Shown here: in pieces, positions 7,404 through 14,211 of the stretch
How the letters are laid out: every line of letters begins with the position of its first letter
How positions within the stretch are numbered: the stretch's first letter is position 1
Assembly (NCBI GenBank): GCA_050743625.1
Contig: JBOGED010000520.1
Coordinates: forward strand, 1-16,743
DNA from: JBOGED01 sp050743625
GTDB lineage: Bacteria; Actinomycetota; Nitriliruptoria; Euzebyales; Egibacteraceae
Direction: 5' to 3'
DNA length: 16,743 nucleotides
The notes under the pieces: generated by a model
What the model was told of the DNA's origin: nothing
Databases searched by the model: none
What the model saw: the letters and a program-made list of their open reading frames with translations, nothing else
Translations under genes and position numbers: made by a program

Positions 7404-7892
7404 CTACTTGTAGTTCGTGAATCTCAAGGGGAGGTCCTGGTCGTTCGCGCGGAGCAGGGCTTGGACCTCCTGCAGCTGGTCCTTGACCTTTCCGGACACT
7501 CGCAGTTGATCACCCTGGACGGAGACTTGGACCTTCAGCTTCGAGGCCTTGATCAGCTTGACCATCTCGCGGGCCTTGTCGGTCGGGATGCCGTTCGCGA
7601 GCGTGATCTCCAGGCGGTAGGTGCCACGCGCTCCCGGTTTTGGCTCGTCGTGGTTGAGAGCCTTCAGGCTGACCTTGCGGCGGACGAGCTTGTCTTTCAA
7701 CACGTCGAGCGCGGCGGCAACCCGCTGCTCCGAGTTCGCGCTGATGAGGATCTGCTCGCCTGACCACCCAATCCGCGCTCCCGTGTTCTTGAAGTCGAAG
7801 CGCTGGGCGACCTCTTTCGACGCCTGGTTGATCGCGTTGGTCACCTCCGCGCGATCAACCTCGGCAACGACGTCAAAGCTCGACTCGGCCAT
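7404..7892 (-). CDS. yajQ: YajQ family (UPF0234) nucleotide-binding protein
   Basis: This 162-residue soluble protein matches the usual YajQ length. Hallmarks are N-terminal SSFDVVAEVD, RFDFKNT at 31-37, the basic second half beginning VQVSVQGDQLRVSGKVKDQLQEV (from 121) and the C-terminal PLRFTNY. The fold is two ferredoxin-like halves. Members bind nucleotides, and a Xanthomonas homologue is a cyclic-di-GMP effector; whether this one does is unknown. The gene lies 34 bp after the 3' end of tRNA-Tyr on the same strand. GAAGG 12 bases before the ATG may serve as ribosome binding site. A TTTTT run follows the tRNA but without its own stem, so yajQ may be transcribed from the tRNA promoter. Confidence 0.93.
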   Translation of the reverse strand: MAESSFDVVAEVDRAEVTNAINQASKEVAQRFDFKNTGARIGWSGEQILISANSEQRVAAALDVLKDKLVRRKVSLKALNHDEPKPGARGTYRLEITLANGIPTDKAREMVKLIKASKLKVQVSVQGDQLRVSGKVKDQLQEVQALLRANDQDLPLRFTNYK

Positions 7893-7926
7893 GTGTATGC
7901 GAACCTTCGGGCATGTAAAAAGACAG

Positions 7927-8008
7927 TGGTGGGAGAAGGATTCGAACCTTCGTAGGCTGAGCCGTGCGGTTTACAGCCGCATCCCTTTGGCCACTCGGGC
8001 ATCCCACC
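7927..8008 (-). tRNA. tRNA-Tyr (anticodon GTA)
   Basis: Read on the minus strand, the acceptor arms GGTGGGA and TCCCACC (7-bp pairing) enclose a class II tRNA with a long variable arm. The anticodon loop reads CTGTAAA with GTA in the anticodon position, and the T arm contains GGTTCGAATCC. The discriminator base is A. No CCA is encoded; the next bases are CTG. Long-arm tRNA-Tyr is the bacterial type. It lies between the ydbT-like gene and yajQ, all on the same strand. Confidence 0.95.
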
Positions 8009-8018
8009 GAGAGGCGTA

Positions 8019-8047
8019 ATGGTAGACGGGCGGGCGCAGGGGAGCAA
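8019..8047 (-). promoter_or_regulatory. Probable promoter of tRNA-Tyr
   Basis: On the minus strand TTGCTC (8047-8042) and TACCAT (8024-8019) are separated by exactly 17 bp, and the -10 box ends 10 bases before the tRNA 5' end. This fits a housekeeping sigma factor with a transcript starting a few bases before the tRNA. It lies in the 46-bp gap after the ydbT-like stop, so the tRNA need not depend on read-through. Confidence 0.45.
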
Positions 8048-8054
8048 CCGAGCC

Positions 8055-9449
8055 TCACCCAGCCGGTATCGGCTCCGCGAGCCGGCCGAGCAACCGCTCG
8101 CCGCTCGCGCGATCCAGGTCGTACAGGCGGGGATCGCCGCGGGCGCCCGGGCCCGCGATCTGCAGCGAGAGCGAGGCGAGGCGCAGGCGGCGCTGGACAG
8201 GGGTGGCGCTCAGCGCCAGGCTCTGCAGCCGCGCCACTGGGACGAACGACGTGCGCCGGACGAGGAAACCCGAGCGGGCCACCACGATGCCGTCATGCTC
8301 GGCGTGCCCCAACGCCCGGTAGGCGCCAAGGCCCCAGACCGCGAGCGGCACTGACGCTACCAGGGCGAGTAGGCCCCGCGCCCCCAACGCGGCAACCGCC
8401 GCCGCCGCAAGCAGCGCCGCCACCACGAGCGCTCGCGCCATCCGCCGACCGAGCGCCCGCCCTGGCATCGGCTCCAGCCGTGCCAACGCGAGGCCAGGCA
8501 CGTCCAGTACTCGTTCCGCCAAGGCGAACGCCTCGCTCCGGCGGCCGAGTGGAAGCAGCACGCCGGTCTGTCGCGCCGCTTCCCCCGCACGGCCTGCCAC
8601 GACGACTCCGACGGCCGCGCGGCCGAGCAGGCGGCGGACGGCGTTCTCCTCGACGGTCAGGGCTTGGATCCGCCGGAGCGGGATGGTGTCGAAGCGCTGC
8701 TCCAGCAGGCCACGGCGTATGAGGAGGCACTCTTCCGCCTCGCTCAGCGTGAACCCCCAGTAGGCGACCGCGGTCGCCGCGACCGAGACGATGAACGCGA
8801 CGAGTCCAGCCAGCAGGGCGAGTACGACGAGCCCGCGCACCCCCAGCCGCGAAGGCAGGTCGAAGAGCTGCTCGAACCGGTCGCCCAACAGCTCGTTGCC
8901 CAGGCCCAGCAAGGCAGCGACGACACCGACCCTTCCACCGGTCAGTCCCGCGAGCACGATCGTCGCGGCGCCCACACGCACGAGCGGCCGTCGTTCGCCG
9001 CGAGGATCGATCTCCTCGCCTCGCCGCAGCAGCGTCGCGCGCAGCCGCTGGGCGATCTCAGGTCTCAACGCATCGAGCCGGCCTTCGGTTTTCGATCCCC
9101 CGACGGTCTCGATGCGCACCTCGACGACACCGAACAGCCGGTGCGCGAGGGGCCGGACGAGCTCGACCGCCTGGATGCGCTCGAGAGGGATGACCCGCTG
9201 CCGGCGGGTGACGAGGCCCTCGTTCAGGACCAGCGCGCCACCCTCTAAGCGCCAGCGGAACCTCGTCCAGCGCACGACGCTCGCGATCACGGCAATGAGC
9301 AGGCCTCCCGCGGCGATCGCGGGAGCGAAGGTGCCCGTGATCAGCACCGGGATGAGGCCGGGCAGCTGCTTCACCAGGTAGAGCGGCACCGTTGCGGGGT
9401 GGAGCGGCTCGCCACGCGGCAGCTCGCGATCCTCGCGCTCAGATGCCAT
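8055..9449 (-). CDS. YdbT-like membrane protein with three bacterial PH (bPH2) domains
   Basis: This 464-residue membrane protein has PH-like regions at about 65-142, 230-315 and 380-457, each following a hydrophobic segment (about 28-58, 203-232 and 338-375). The three domains share a short motif: IPLERIQAVEL (87-97), IPLRRIQALTV (256-266) and VPVARLQSLAL (403-413). This architecture is that of the Bacillus YdbT family (DUF304), whose members usually pair with a smaller YdbS protein; related pairs are reported to affect envelope or bacteriocin resistance. The ATG overlaps the stop region of the upstream ydbS-like gene by 11 bp, so the two are surely co-transcribed and probably coupled. The function in this organism is unknown. 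Confidence 0.85.
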   Translation of the reverse strand: MASEREDRELPRGEPLHPATVPLYLVKQLPGLIPVLITGTFAPAIAAGGLLIAVIASVVRWTRFRWRLEGGALVLNEGLVTRRQRVIPLERIQAVELVRPLAHRLFGVVEVRIETVGGSKTEGRLDALRPEIAQRLRATLLRRGEEIDPRGERRPLVRVGAATIVLAGLTGGRVGVVAALLGLGNELLGDRFEQLFDLPSRLGVRGLVVLALLAGLVAFIVSVAATAVAYWGFTLSEAEECLLIRRGLLEQRFDTIPLRRIQALTVEENAVRRLLGRAAVGVVVAGRAGEAARQTGVLLPLGRRSEAFALAERVLDVPGLALARLEPMPGRALGRRMARALVVAALLAAAAVAALGARGLLALVASVPLAVWGLGAYRALGHAEHDGIVVARSGFLVRRTSFVPVARLQSLALSATPVQRRLRLASLSLQIAGPGARGDPRLYDLDRASGERLLGRLAEPIPAG

Positions 9450-9936
9450 CCACGTCCCGCTGGACGAGCGCGAGCCGCTCCCGCAGTTGCTCGGCCTCCG
9501 CGGCCTCGAGGCCGGGTAGCCGGCCAGATGTGCCCGGAGCGGCGGTGTGCACGACCAGCTCTGCCAGCCCGAGCCGCCGCCCCACGGGACCTTGCTCCGT
9601 GTCGACGAACTGCAGCCGCTGGTAGGGGATGACGCTGATGGTCACCCGTATCGCTCCATGCTGGATCCACAGGTCACGAGGCCGCAGCGCGTACCGCCAC
9701 GTGCGATAGCGCAGCACGGGGAGCACCGTCGCGACAGCTCCCGCTCCAAGGGCCACGAGCACGGTGAGGAACCCCGGTGGGCCTAGCGGGCTGAACACGA
9801 CGTCGACGCCGAGCGCGACCAGCGTCGCGATGCCCGCGACCACCCCACCCGATATCCACCACAATGTCCGTACACGCGGATCGAGCGGGGAGAGTGCCGC
9901 GCGCGGCATTTCTCCAGGGTCGGTTACGCTGTCCAT
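9439..9936 (-). CDS. YdbS-like membrane protein with one bPH2 domain
   Basis: This 165-residue protein has two hydrophobic segments (about 26-46 and 55-75) followed by a PH-like domain (about 80-155) with IPYQRLQFVDT, the same IPxxRxQ motif found three times in its neighbour. The reading frame stays open to 10287, but that part is antisense to the molybdoenzyme gene. ATG 9936 (MDSVTDPGEM) is preferred because it gives the family length. No Shine-Dalgarno is visible, but TAATCT lies 8 bases before the ATG on the minus strand, consistent with a leaderless mRNA. Its 3' end overlaps the start of the YdbT-like gene by 11 bp. A two-protein membrane complex with that product is the likely state. Confidence 0.82.
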   Translation of the reverse strand: MDSVTDPGEMPRAALSPLDPRVRTLWWISGGVVAGIATLVALGVDVVFSPLGPPGFLTVLVALGAGAVATVLPVLRYRTWRYALRPRDLWIQHGAIRVTISVIPYQRLQFVDTEQGPVGRRLGLAELVVHTAAPGTSGRLPGLEAAEAEQLRERLALVQRDVDGI

Positions 9937-9961
9937 CGCCGTCCAGATTAGGCTTGCGGCT
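9937..9961. promoter_or_regulatory. Divergent promoter region, ydbS-like gene and molybdoenzyme gene
   Basis: Only 25 bp separate the two start codons. On the plus strand TAGGCT (9949-9954) ends 7 bases before ATG 9962. On the minus strand TAATCT (9950-9945) ends 8 bases before ATG 9936. The two -10-like boxes overlap by two base pairs. At these distances transcription would begin at or next to each A of ATG, giving two leaderless messages. Neither start has a Shine-Dalgarno sequence. Matching -35 boxes are poor on both strands and would lie inside the opposite coding region. Confidence 0.4.
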
Positions 9962-12286
9962 ATGGACAGCACGCCGATGGTGGGTGCGAGGGTCAGGCGC
10001 CGGGAGGACCTGCGGTTCGTTACCGGGCGCGGGACGTTCGTGGGTGACCTGGCGTTGCCGGGGATGGTGTGGATGGCGGTAGCCCGCAGCTTCCACGCCC
10101 ACGCCAGGATCGTCCAGGTCGAGACGAAGGGAGCACGCCAGCTACCCGGGGTGTTCGGGGCGTGGAGTAGCCAGGACCTTCCCGACCTCCCCGCGCTGCC
10201 GGGGGCCGCGGGATTCTCGCGGCCTGCCCTGGCGACCGGCACGGTGCGCTTCGTGTCCGAGCCGGTCGCGGTCATCGCCGCCGCCAATCCGTATGCGGCG
10301 GCGGAGGCGATCGCGGCGGTCCAGGTCGATTACGAGGCCTTGCCCGTGGTGACCGGCGTGGACGGGGCGCTGGCGCCAGGGGCGCCGCTGCTCTACCCCG
10401 AACGCGGATCGAACGTGGTGGTCGATAAGACGCTTGCTGGTGACGTCGAGGAGTTGATGGCCGCCGCGCCGCGCCGCGCATCGGTCCGCCTCTCCAGCCA
10501 GCGGCTCGCCCCCGTCCCGATCGAGACCGGAGGGTGCGTGGCCGATTGGCATGCGGGCGGCCTCACGTTGTGGGCCACGCTCCAAGCGCCTCACCACGTA
10601 AAGAACGACCTGGCCCGGCTGCTCGGGCTCCCGCAGGATCAGGTGCGGGTGATCGTGCCCGACGTCGGTGGCGGCTTCGGCGGAAAGATCCTCCTTTACC
10701 CAGAGTTCCTTCTCGCCGCGACCGTGTCGAGGTTGCTCGGGCGCCCGGTGAAGTACGTCGAGACGCGCAACGAGAACCTCTGCGCGATGGGGCACGGCCG
10801 CGCGCAGACCCAGGACGTGGACGTCGGGTTCGACGACCAGGGCCGATTGCTCGCTCTCCGCGTGGACATTGTCCAGGATGTCGGCGCCTATCCGACGGAT
10901 GGGGTAGGGCTGCCGTTCCTGACGGCCGCGATGTCCGGAGGCTGCTACAAGATCCCGAAGATCGCGACCCGCATCCGGTCCGTCGCGACCAACACCACTC
11001 CGATCGCGAACTACCGGGGCGCGGGGCGGCCCGAGGCCGCGTACATGATCGAGCGGGTGATGGACCTCGTCGCTTGGGACACGGGACTCGACCCCGTCGA
11101 GGTCCGGCGCCGGAACTTCATCCAACCCGATGAGTTTCCGTACGCGACCCAGTTCCACGGCATCGTCTACGACGCGGGGGACTACGAGCAGTCCCTTGAC
11201 GAGCTCCTTGAGCTGGTCGGCTACCAAGCCCTGCGCCGCGAGCAGGCCTCGACACGCGGCGATCCAGCCAAACCCCTGCTCGGCATCGGCTTCTCGACCT
11301 ATGTCGAGATGGGAGGCTTCGGCCCATCGGCGTCCCTCGAGGGGTCCGGCTGGGTCGGGGGGTGGGAGACCGCGAACGTCCGGGTGACGCCGGACGGCAG
11401 CGTGGCGATCGCGACCGGCCTGTCCCCGCACGGCCAGGGCAGCGAGACGGTCCTCGCCCAGGTCGTCGCGGACGTGCTCGGCGCCCCCTACGAGCGGATC
11501 ACCGTGCTGCACAGCGACACCGGGACCATCCAGGAAGGCCTCGGCACCAGAGGGTCTCGGGGCGCCGCGGTGGGGGCGCCCGCCGCGTACCGCGCCGCGG
11601 TCGCCGTCCGGGACCGGATGATCGAGGTCGCCGCCCACCTGCTCGAGGCCGCGGCCGACGACGTCGAGATTAGCCACGGAACATTTCGAGTGAAGGGCAG
11701 CCCCACGTCGGGGCTCGACTTCGCGACGGTGGCGGGAGCCGCCTACCGCCCCACCAAGCTGCCGCTAGGCTTCGCGCTGGGCTTGGAGCACACGGCCTTC
11801 TTCGAGCCGCCGGACATGACCTATCCCTCGGGCGCCCACGCGTGCGTCGTCGAGGTCGACCTCGAGACCGGTGCCGTCCGTATCCGCGACTACGTCGCGG
11901 TCGACGACTGCGGTGTCGTGCTGAACCCCCTCCTCGCCGAGGGTCAGGTTCACGGAGGCGTCACCCAGGGAATCGCCGCGGCACTGTTCGAAGAGGTCCG
12001 ATACGACGAGGACGGGCAGCCGCAGACGGCGACCCTGCTCGACTACACGATCCCCGCCGCGGGGGATCTTCCCGACTACCGCACGACCTTCGTCCCCACC
12101 CCGTCCCCGGTCAACCCTCTGGGTGCCAAGGGTATAGGCGAAGCCGGTACCATCGCCGCTCCCGCAGCCGTCGTCAACGCGGTCCTCGACGCGGTACACC
12201 ACTTCGGCGTCCGTACCCTGGACATGCCGCTCACGCCAATGCGCGTCTGGCGGGCGCTGCGCCGCGCACCATCCGCGCCTTCTTAG
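9962..12286 (+). CDS. Molybdopterin-binding large subunit, xanthine dehydrogenase/CoxL superfamily (form-II-like)
   Basis: This 774-residue protein is the catalytic subunit type of molybdenum hydroxylases, oxidising a substrate with water as oxygen donor. The N-terminal a/b hammerhead domain starts at VGARVRRREDLRFVTGRGTFVGDL (7-30). Cofactor motifs follow: GGGFGGK at 236-242, YRGAGR at 351-356, HGQGSET at 490-496 and the catalytic-glutamate loop GAKGIGEAGT with Glu727. True aerobic CO dehydrogenases carry AYxCSFR; the NYRGAGR loop here places it among form-II or other hydroxylases of unknown substrate. The usual FAD (CoxM) and [2Fe-2S] (CoxS) subunits are absent on both sides. The frame is open upstream to 9764, but ATG 9962 is the family start. 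The TAG stop lies 68 bp from the convergent neighbour. Confidence 0.88.
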   Translation: MDSTPMVGARVRRREDLRFVTGRGTFVGDLALPGMVWMAVARSFHAHARIVQVETKGARQLPGVFGAWSSQDLPDLPALPGAAGFSRPALATGTVRFVSEPVAVIAAANPYAAAEAIAAVQVDYEALPVVTGVDGALAPGAPLLYPERGSNVVVDKTLAGDVEELMAAAPRRASVRLSSQRLAPVPIETGGCVADWHAGGLTLWATLQAPHHVKNDLARLLGLPQDQVRVIVPDVGGGFGGKILLYPEFLLAATVSRLLGRPVKYVETRNENLCAMGHGRAQTQDVDVGFDDQGRLLALRVDIVQDVGAYPTDGVGLPFLTAAMSGGCYKIPKIATRIRSVATNTTPIANYRGAGRPEAAYMIERVMDLVAWDTGLDPVEVRRRNFIQPDEFPYATQFHGIVYDAGDYEQSLDELLELVGYQALRREQASTRGDPAKPLLGIGFSTYVEMGGFGPSASLEGSGWVGGWETANVRVTPDGSVAIATGLSPHGQGSETVLAQVVADVLGAPYERITVLHSDTGTIQEGLGTRGSRGAAVGAPAAYRAAVAVRDRMIEVAAHLLEAAADDVEISHGTFRVKGSPTSGLDFATVAGAAYRPTKLPLGFALGLEHTAFFEPPDMTYPSGAHACVVEVDLETGAVRIRDYVAVDDCGVVLNPLLAEGQVHGGVTQGIAAALFEEVRYDEDGQPQTATLLDYTIPAAGDLPDYRTTFVPTPSPVNPLGAKGIGEAGTIAAPAAVVNAVLDAVHHFGVRTLDMPLTPMRVWRALRRAPSAPS

Positions 12287-12298
12287 CCGGAGGTTGCT

Positions 12299-12311
12299 TG
12301 GCTGTCAGCCA
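12299..12311. terminator. Short palindrome between convergent genes
   Basis: TGGCTG-T-CAGCCA lies 12 bp after the molybdoenzyme stop, within the 68-bp gap to the convergent CMD gene. It is a perfect 6-bp inverted repeat with a single central base. There is no T-run. It may contribute to termination in either direction, but the support is weak. Confidence 0.25.
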
Positions 12312-12354
12312 GCGACTCTACCGGTGCCCGTCGTCGACCGCGCTTCCAGCCGCC

Positions 12355-13281
12355 TCACCCAAGGTGTCTCGAGTCGCCTCGCATCGAGTGCAGTCCAGCG
12401 TCGAGGCTCCGCAGCGCCGCTTCCACTGCAGCCGCGATGGTGACTTCGAAGATCTCGTCCTCGCTGTGGCCGGCTTCCTTGAGAAGGTCGATGTCGGTGT
12501 CGGTCACGCGGTACGACGCGTTTCGGATCTTCGCGGCGTACGACTCCCAGGTCTCGGGGAGCGGTCCGCAGCTCGCGGCAGCGGACCGCTTTGCAGGTTC
12601 GGTTTCAGCCGCCGAGTCAAACACTCCGTGACGCAGGGCGGCGACCAGCCGCTCATGGCGGGCCGCGATTCCTGATGCGTAGTCGGCGCGGCCGCCTCCA
12701 CTCGTGAGGAAGCGGGGGAACCGGTAGCCGAACCTGTGCAGCAAGCGCGTGCCTTTGCGCAGCTGTCCCTCGCGCAGCTGGAAGTCGAACGCGTTGGCTA
12801 GCCGGTTGACCGTATTCCAAATGAGGTTCACGTGCAGGGCGTCGATGATCGCCTCATCGGGAACCCCGACGTCGCGTACACGTTCTAGATCCGGCGGCGC
12901 GACCTGGTCCGGCGTACGAGTCACCTTCTCGAGGAACCCAAGGACGGTTGTGACTTTCGGTCGTACCGAGCCAGGGTCGGCGGCGTCGATCTCGCCGGCC
13001 GACGCGATCCGCGTGAGTTCGGCATGCGTCTCGATGCAGAACGGGCACCGATGCCATTGCGCGGTCCTCAGCGCCATGTACTCGCGTTCACCGGCCGTCC
13101 AGAACGAGGGGCCGCGCATCATCTCGGCGGCGAGGGTGAGCATGGCCCGGCCGAAGAACTCCGGCCGATAGAGCAAGGTCTTGGGGACGTCGGCCATCTC
13201 GACGCCTGACATCCGCGCCGCCATCGACATGAACAGCCGAACGCGCAGCCGGTGTCCGCCTTCAAGGATGTCGAGTCGCAT
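12355..13281 (-). CDS. Carboxymuconolactone decarboxylase/AhpD-like family protein
   Basis: This is a 308-residue soluble protein. The first CMD domain contains Glu67, Cys79, Cys82 and His86 in the order E-x11-C-x2-C-x3-H (CPFCIETH), the same spacing as the proton-relay and redox cysteines of AhpD, which suggests a thiol-based peroxidase or disulfide activity. Its second half (131-168, DVGVPDEAIIDALHVNLIWNTVNRLANAF) is repeated in style at 258-296 (LLKEAGHSEDEIFEVTIAAAVEAALRSLDAGL) without cysteines. The frame is open upstream. ATG 13281 (MRLDILEGGHRL) is chosen for its GAGGG ribosome binding site and because related proteins begin this way; ATG 13311 is the alternative. It follows the SRPBCC gene by 91 bp on the same strand. 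The substrate is unknown. Confidence 0.85.
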   Translation of the reverse strand: MRLDILEGGHRLRVRLFMSMAARMSGVEMADVPKTLLYRPEFFGRAMLTLAAEMMRGPSFWTAGEREYMALRTAQWHRCPFCIETHAELTRIASAGEIDAADPGSVRPKVTTVLGFLEKVTRTPDQVAPPDLERVRDVGVPDEAIIDALHVNLIWNTVNRLANAFDFQLREGQLRKGTRLLHRFGYRFPRFLTSGGGRADYASGIAARHERLVAALRHGVFDSAAETEPAKRSAAASCGPLPETWESYAAKIRNASYRVTDTDIDLLKEAGHSEDEIFEVTIAAAVEAALRSLDAGLHSMRGDSRHLG

Positions 13282-13342
13282 CCTGCCCTCACGATCGTCG
13301 CCGAGAGCCATCGGCTGCCATTTCTTATGCCGACCGTGCCAG

Positions 13343-13374
13343 AGAGTCCGTCCCGGCCGGCACAAGAGTCCGTC
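13343..13374. repeat. Direct repeat of 10 bp upstream of the CMD gene
   Basis: AGAGTCCGTC occurs twice, at 13343-13352 and 13365-13374, with starts 22 bp apart (about two helical turns). The second copy runs into the SRPBCC stop codon. It could be a tandem protein-binding site or chance; no promoter is obvious next to it. Confidence 0.35.
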
Positions 13375-13852
13375 AAGCAGCCGCGTGCCTCGCGAACAGC
13401 TCCAGACAGTAGCCCCAGCCCTGCGGGCTGTCGACGACGCCGTGCACCGCTTCGGCGCCGCCGCCGTGCCGTTCGAACCCGCGATGATCGAGGTCGACCC
13501 TCGTGCGCGTCGGGCTCTCGGCAACGAACCGCACCTCGACCTCGCTGGCATGTGTGGGGTCGGGATCGTACTGCCAGTTCTCGTTGAGGTGCCAGGCCAG
13601 GACGAGCCGGTCCGGCGGCTCGAATGCCGTTACCCGTCCGGTCTCATACTCCTTGCCGTCCACGCCCATTTCGTACCAGCGACCGCCGACCTTCGGCTCC
13701 AACACGAAGTCGGCCATGTCGGTCTCACCGATGGAGTACTCCCTCGGCCACCAGGAGCCGAGCTCGGCCGTGAACAACTCGAAGGCTCGCTGCTGTGGTA
13801 CCTCTACGGTGACCGTCCTACATACCACCGCTGTGTCGACGTGCTGCGTCAT
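13373..13852 (-). CDS. SRPBCC (AHSA1-like) domain protein
   Basis: This 159-residue protein has the START/Bet v 1-like helix-grip fold. Signature features are FELFTAELGSWWPREYSIG near the N-terminus, VGGRWYEMGVDGKEYETGRVTAFEPPDRLVLAWHL in the middle and the closing helix GWGYCLELFARHA. Such proteins bind hydrophobic ligands and are often encoded next to ArsR-type regulators. ATG 13852 overlaps the arsR-like stop as ATGA (13852-13849), so translation is coupled, and AAAGGA lies within the upstream gene end. The frame is open to 13924, but that part lies inside the regulator. The ligand is unknown. Confidence 0.88.
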   Translation of the reverse strand: MTQHVDTAVVCRTVTVEVPQQRAFELFTAELGSWWPREYSIGETDMADFVLEPKVGGRWYEMGVDGKEYETGRVTAFEPPDRLVLAWHLNENWQYDPDPTHASEVEVRFVAESPTRTRVDLDHRGFERHGGGAEAVHGVVDSPQGWGYCLELFARHAAA

Positions 13853-14190
13853 CCGTCTTGTCCTTTCTTGGTCGTTTCCTCGTCTTCGGCCACCGCGGCG
13901 AATGCCGCCAACGCCGTGTCCCACATCCGGTCCAAGTACTCGCGCATGGCTGTCACCCCCGCTGGGTCCACCCGATAGATGCGGCGCGTGCCTTCGGCGC
14001 GATCGATGACCAACCCCGACTGCTTGAGCACTTTCAAGTGCTGGGAGACAGCCGGTCTGCTCACCGGGAGCGCGTCCGCCAGCTCACGTACCGGCCGCGG
14101 CTTGGTGAGAAGCAGCTCGAAGATGGCGCGCCGGGTTGGATCGCCGAGCGCCTCGAGCGCGCTCCCGCCGCTCGACTGGTAAGTGATCAC
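13849..14190 (-). CDS. ArsR-family winged-helix repressor
   Basis: This 113-residue regulator starts with GTG. The winged helix-turn-helix runs from ALEALGDPTRRAIFELL (11-27) through the recognition helix SRPAVSQHLKVLKQSGLV (44-61) to the wing EGTRRIYRVDPAG (66-78), followed by a dimerisation helix and an acidic/lysine tail. There are no cysteines, so it is not a classical thiol metal sensor. This subgroup usually sits with SRPBCC proteins, as here. GTG 14190 is chosen because a TTGACA/TAACTT promoter ends 7 bases before it and no Shine-Dalgarno is present, suggesting a leaderless message. An inverted repeat over the promoter suggests autoregulation. Confidence 0.9.
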   Translation of the reverse strand: MITYQSSGGSALEALGDPTRRAIFELLLTKPRPVRELADALPVSRPAVSQHLKVLKQSGLVIDRAEGTRRIYRVDPAGVTAMREYLDRMWDTALAAFAAVAEDEETTKKGQDG

Positions 14191-14195
14191 GAACC

Positions 14196-14211
14196 GTAAG
14201 TTAGTACTTAC
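14196..14211. promoter_or_regulatory. Candidate ArsR operator (inverted repeat)
   Basis: GTAAGT (14196-14201) and ACTTAC (14206-14211) form a perfect 6-bp inverted repeat with a 4-bp centre. It covers most of the -10 box (14198-14203) and part of the promoter spacer of the regulator gene. Binding of the dimer here would block RNA polymerase. Short AT-rich dyads at this location are typical of ArsR-type autoregulators. Confidence 0.6.

Noticed and set aside
7841..8058. Short minus-strand frames across tRNA-Tyr
   Set aside because: They translate the tRNA itself and have no independent support.
9937..10287. N-terminal extension of the ydbS-like frame
   Set aside because: It lies opposite the conserved hammerhead start of the molybdoenzyme and adds a Pro/Arg/Ser-rich segment unlike the family.
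10142..11677. 511-residue open frame antisense to the molybdoenzyme gene
   Set aside because: Low-complexity Arg/Asp/Gly/His composition with no domain. It mirrors the codon bias of the real gene, which carries all cofactor motifs.
9962..12286. Assignment as a carbon monoxide dehydrogenase (coxL)
   Set aside because: The active-site loop reads NYRGAGR instead of AYxCSFR, and no coxM or coxS is adjacent, so CO oxidation is not supported.
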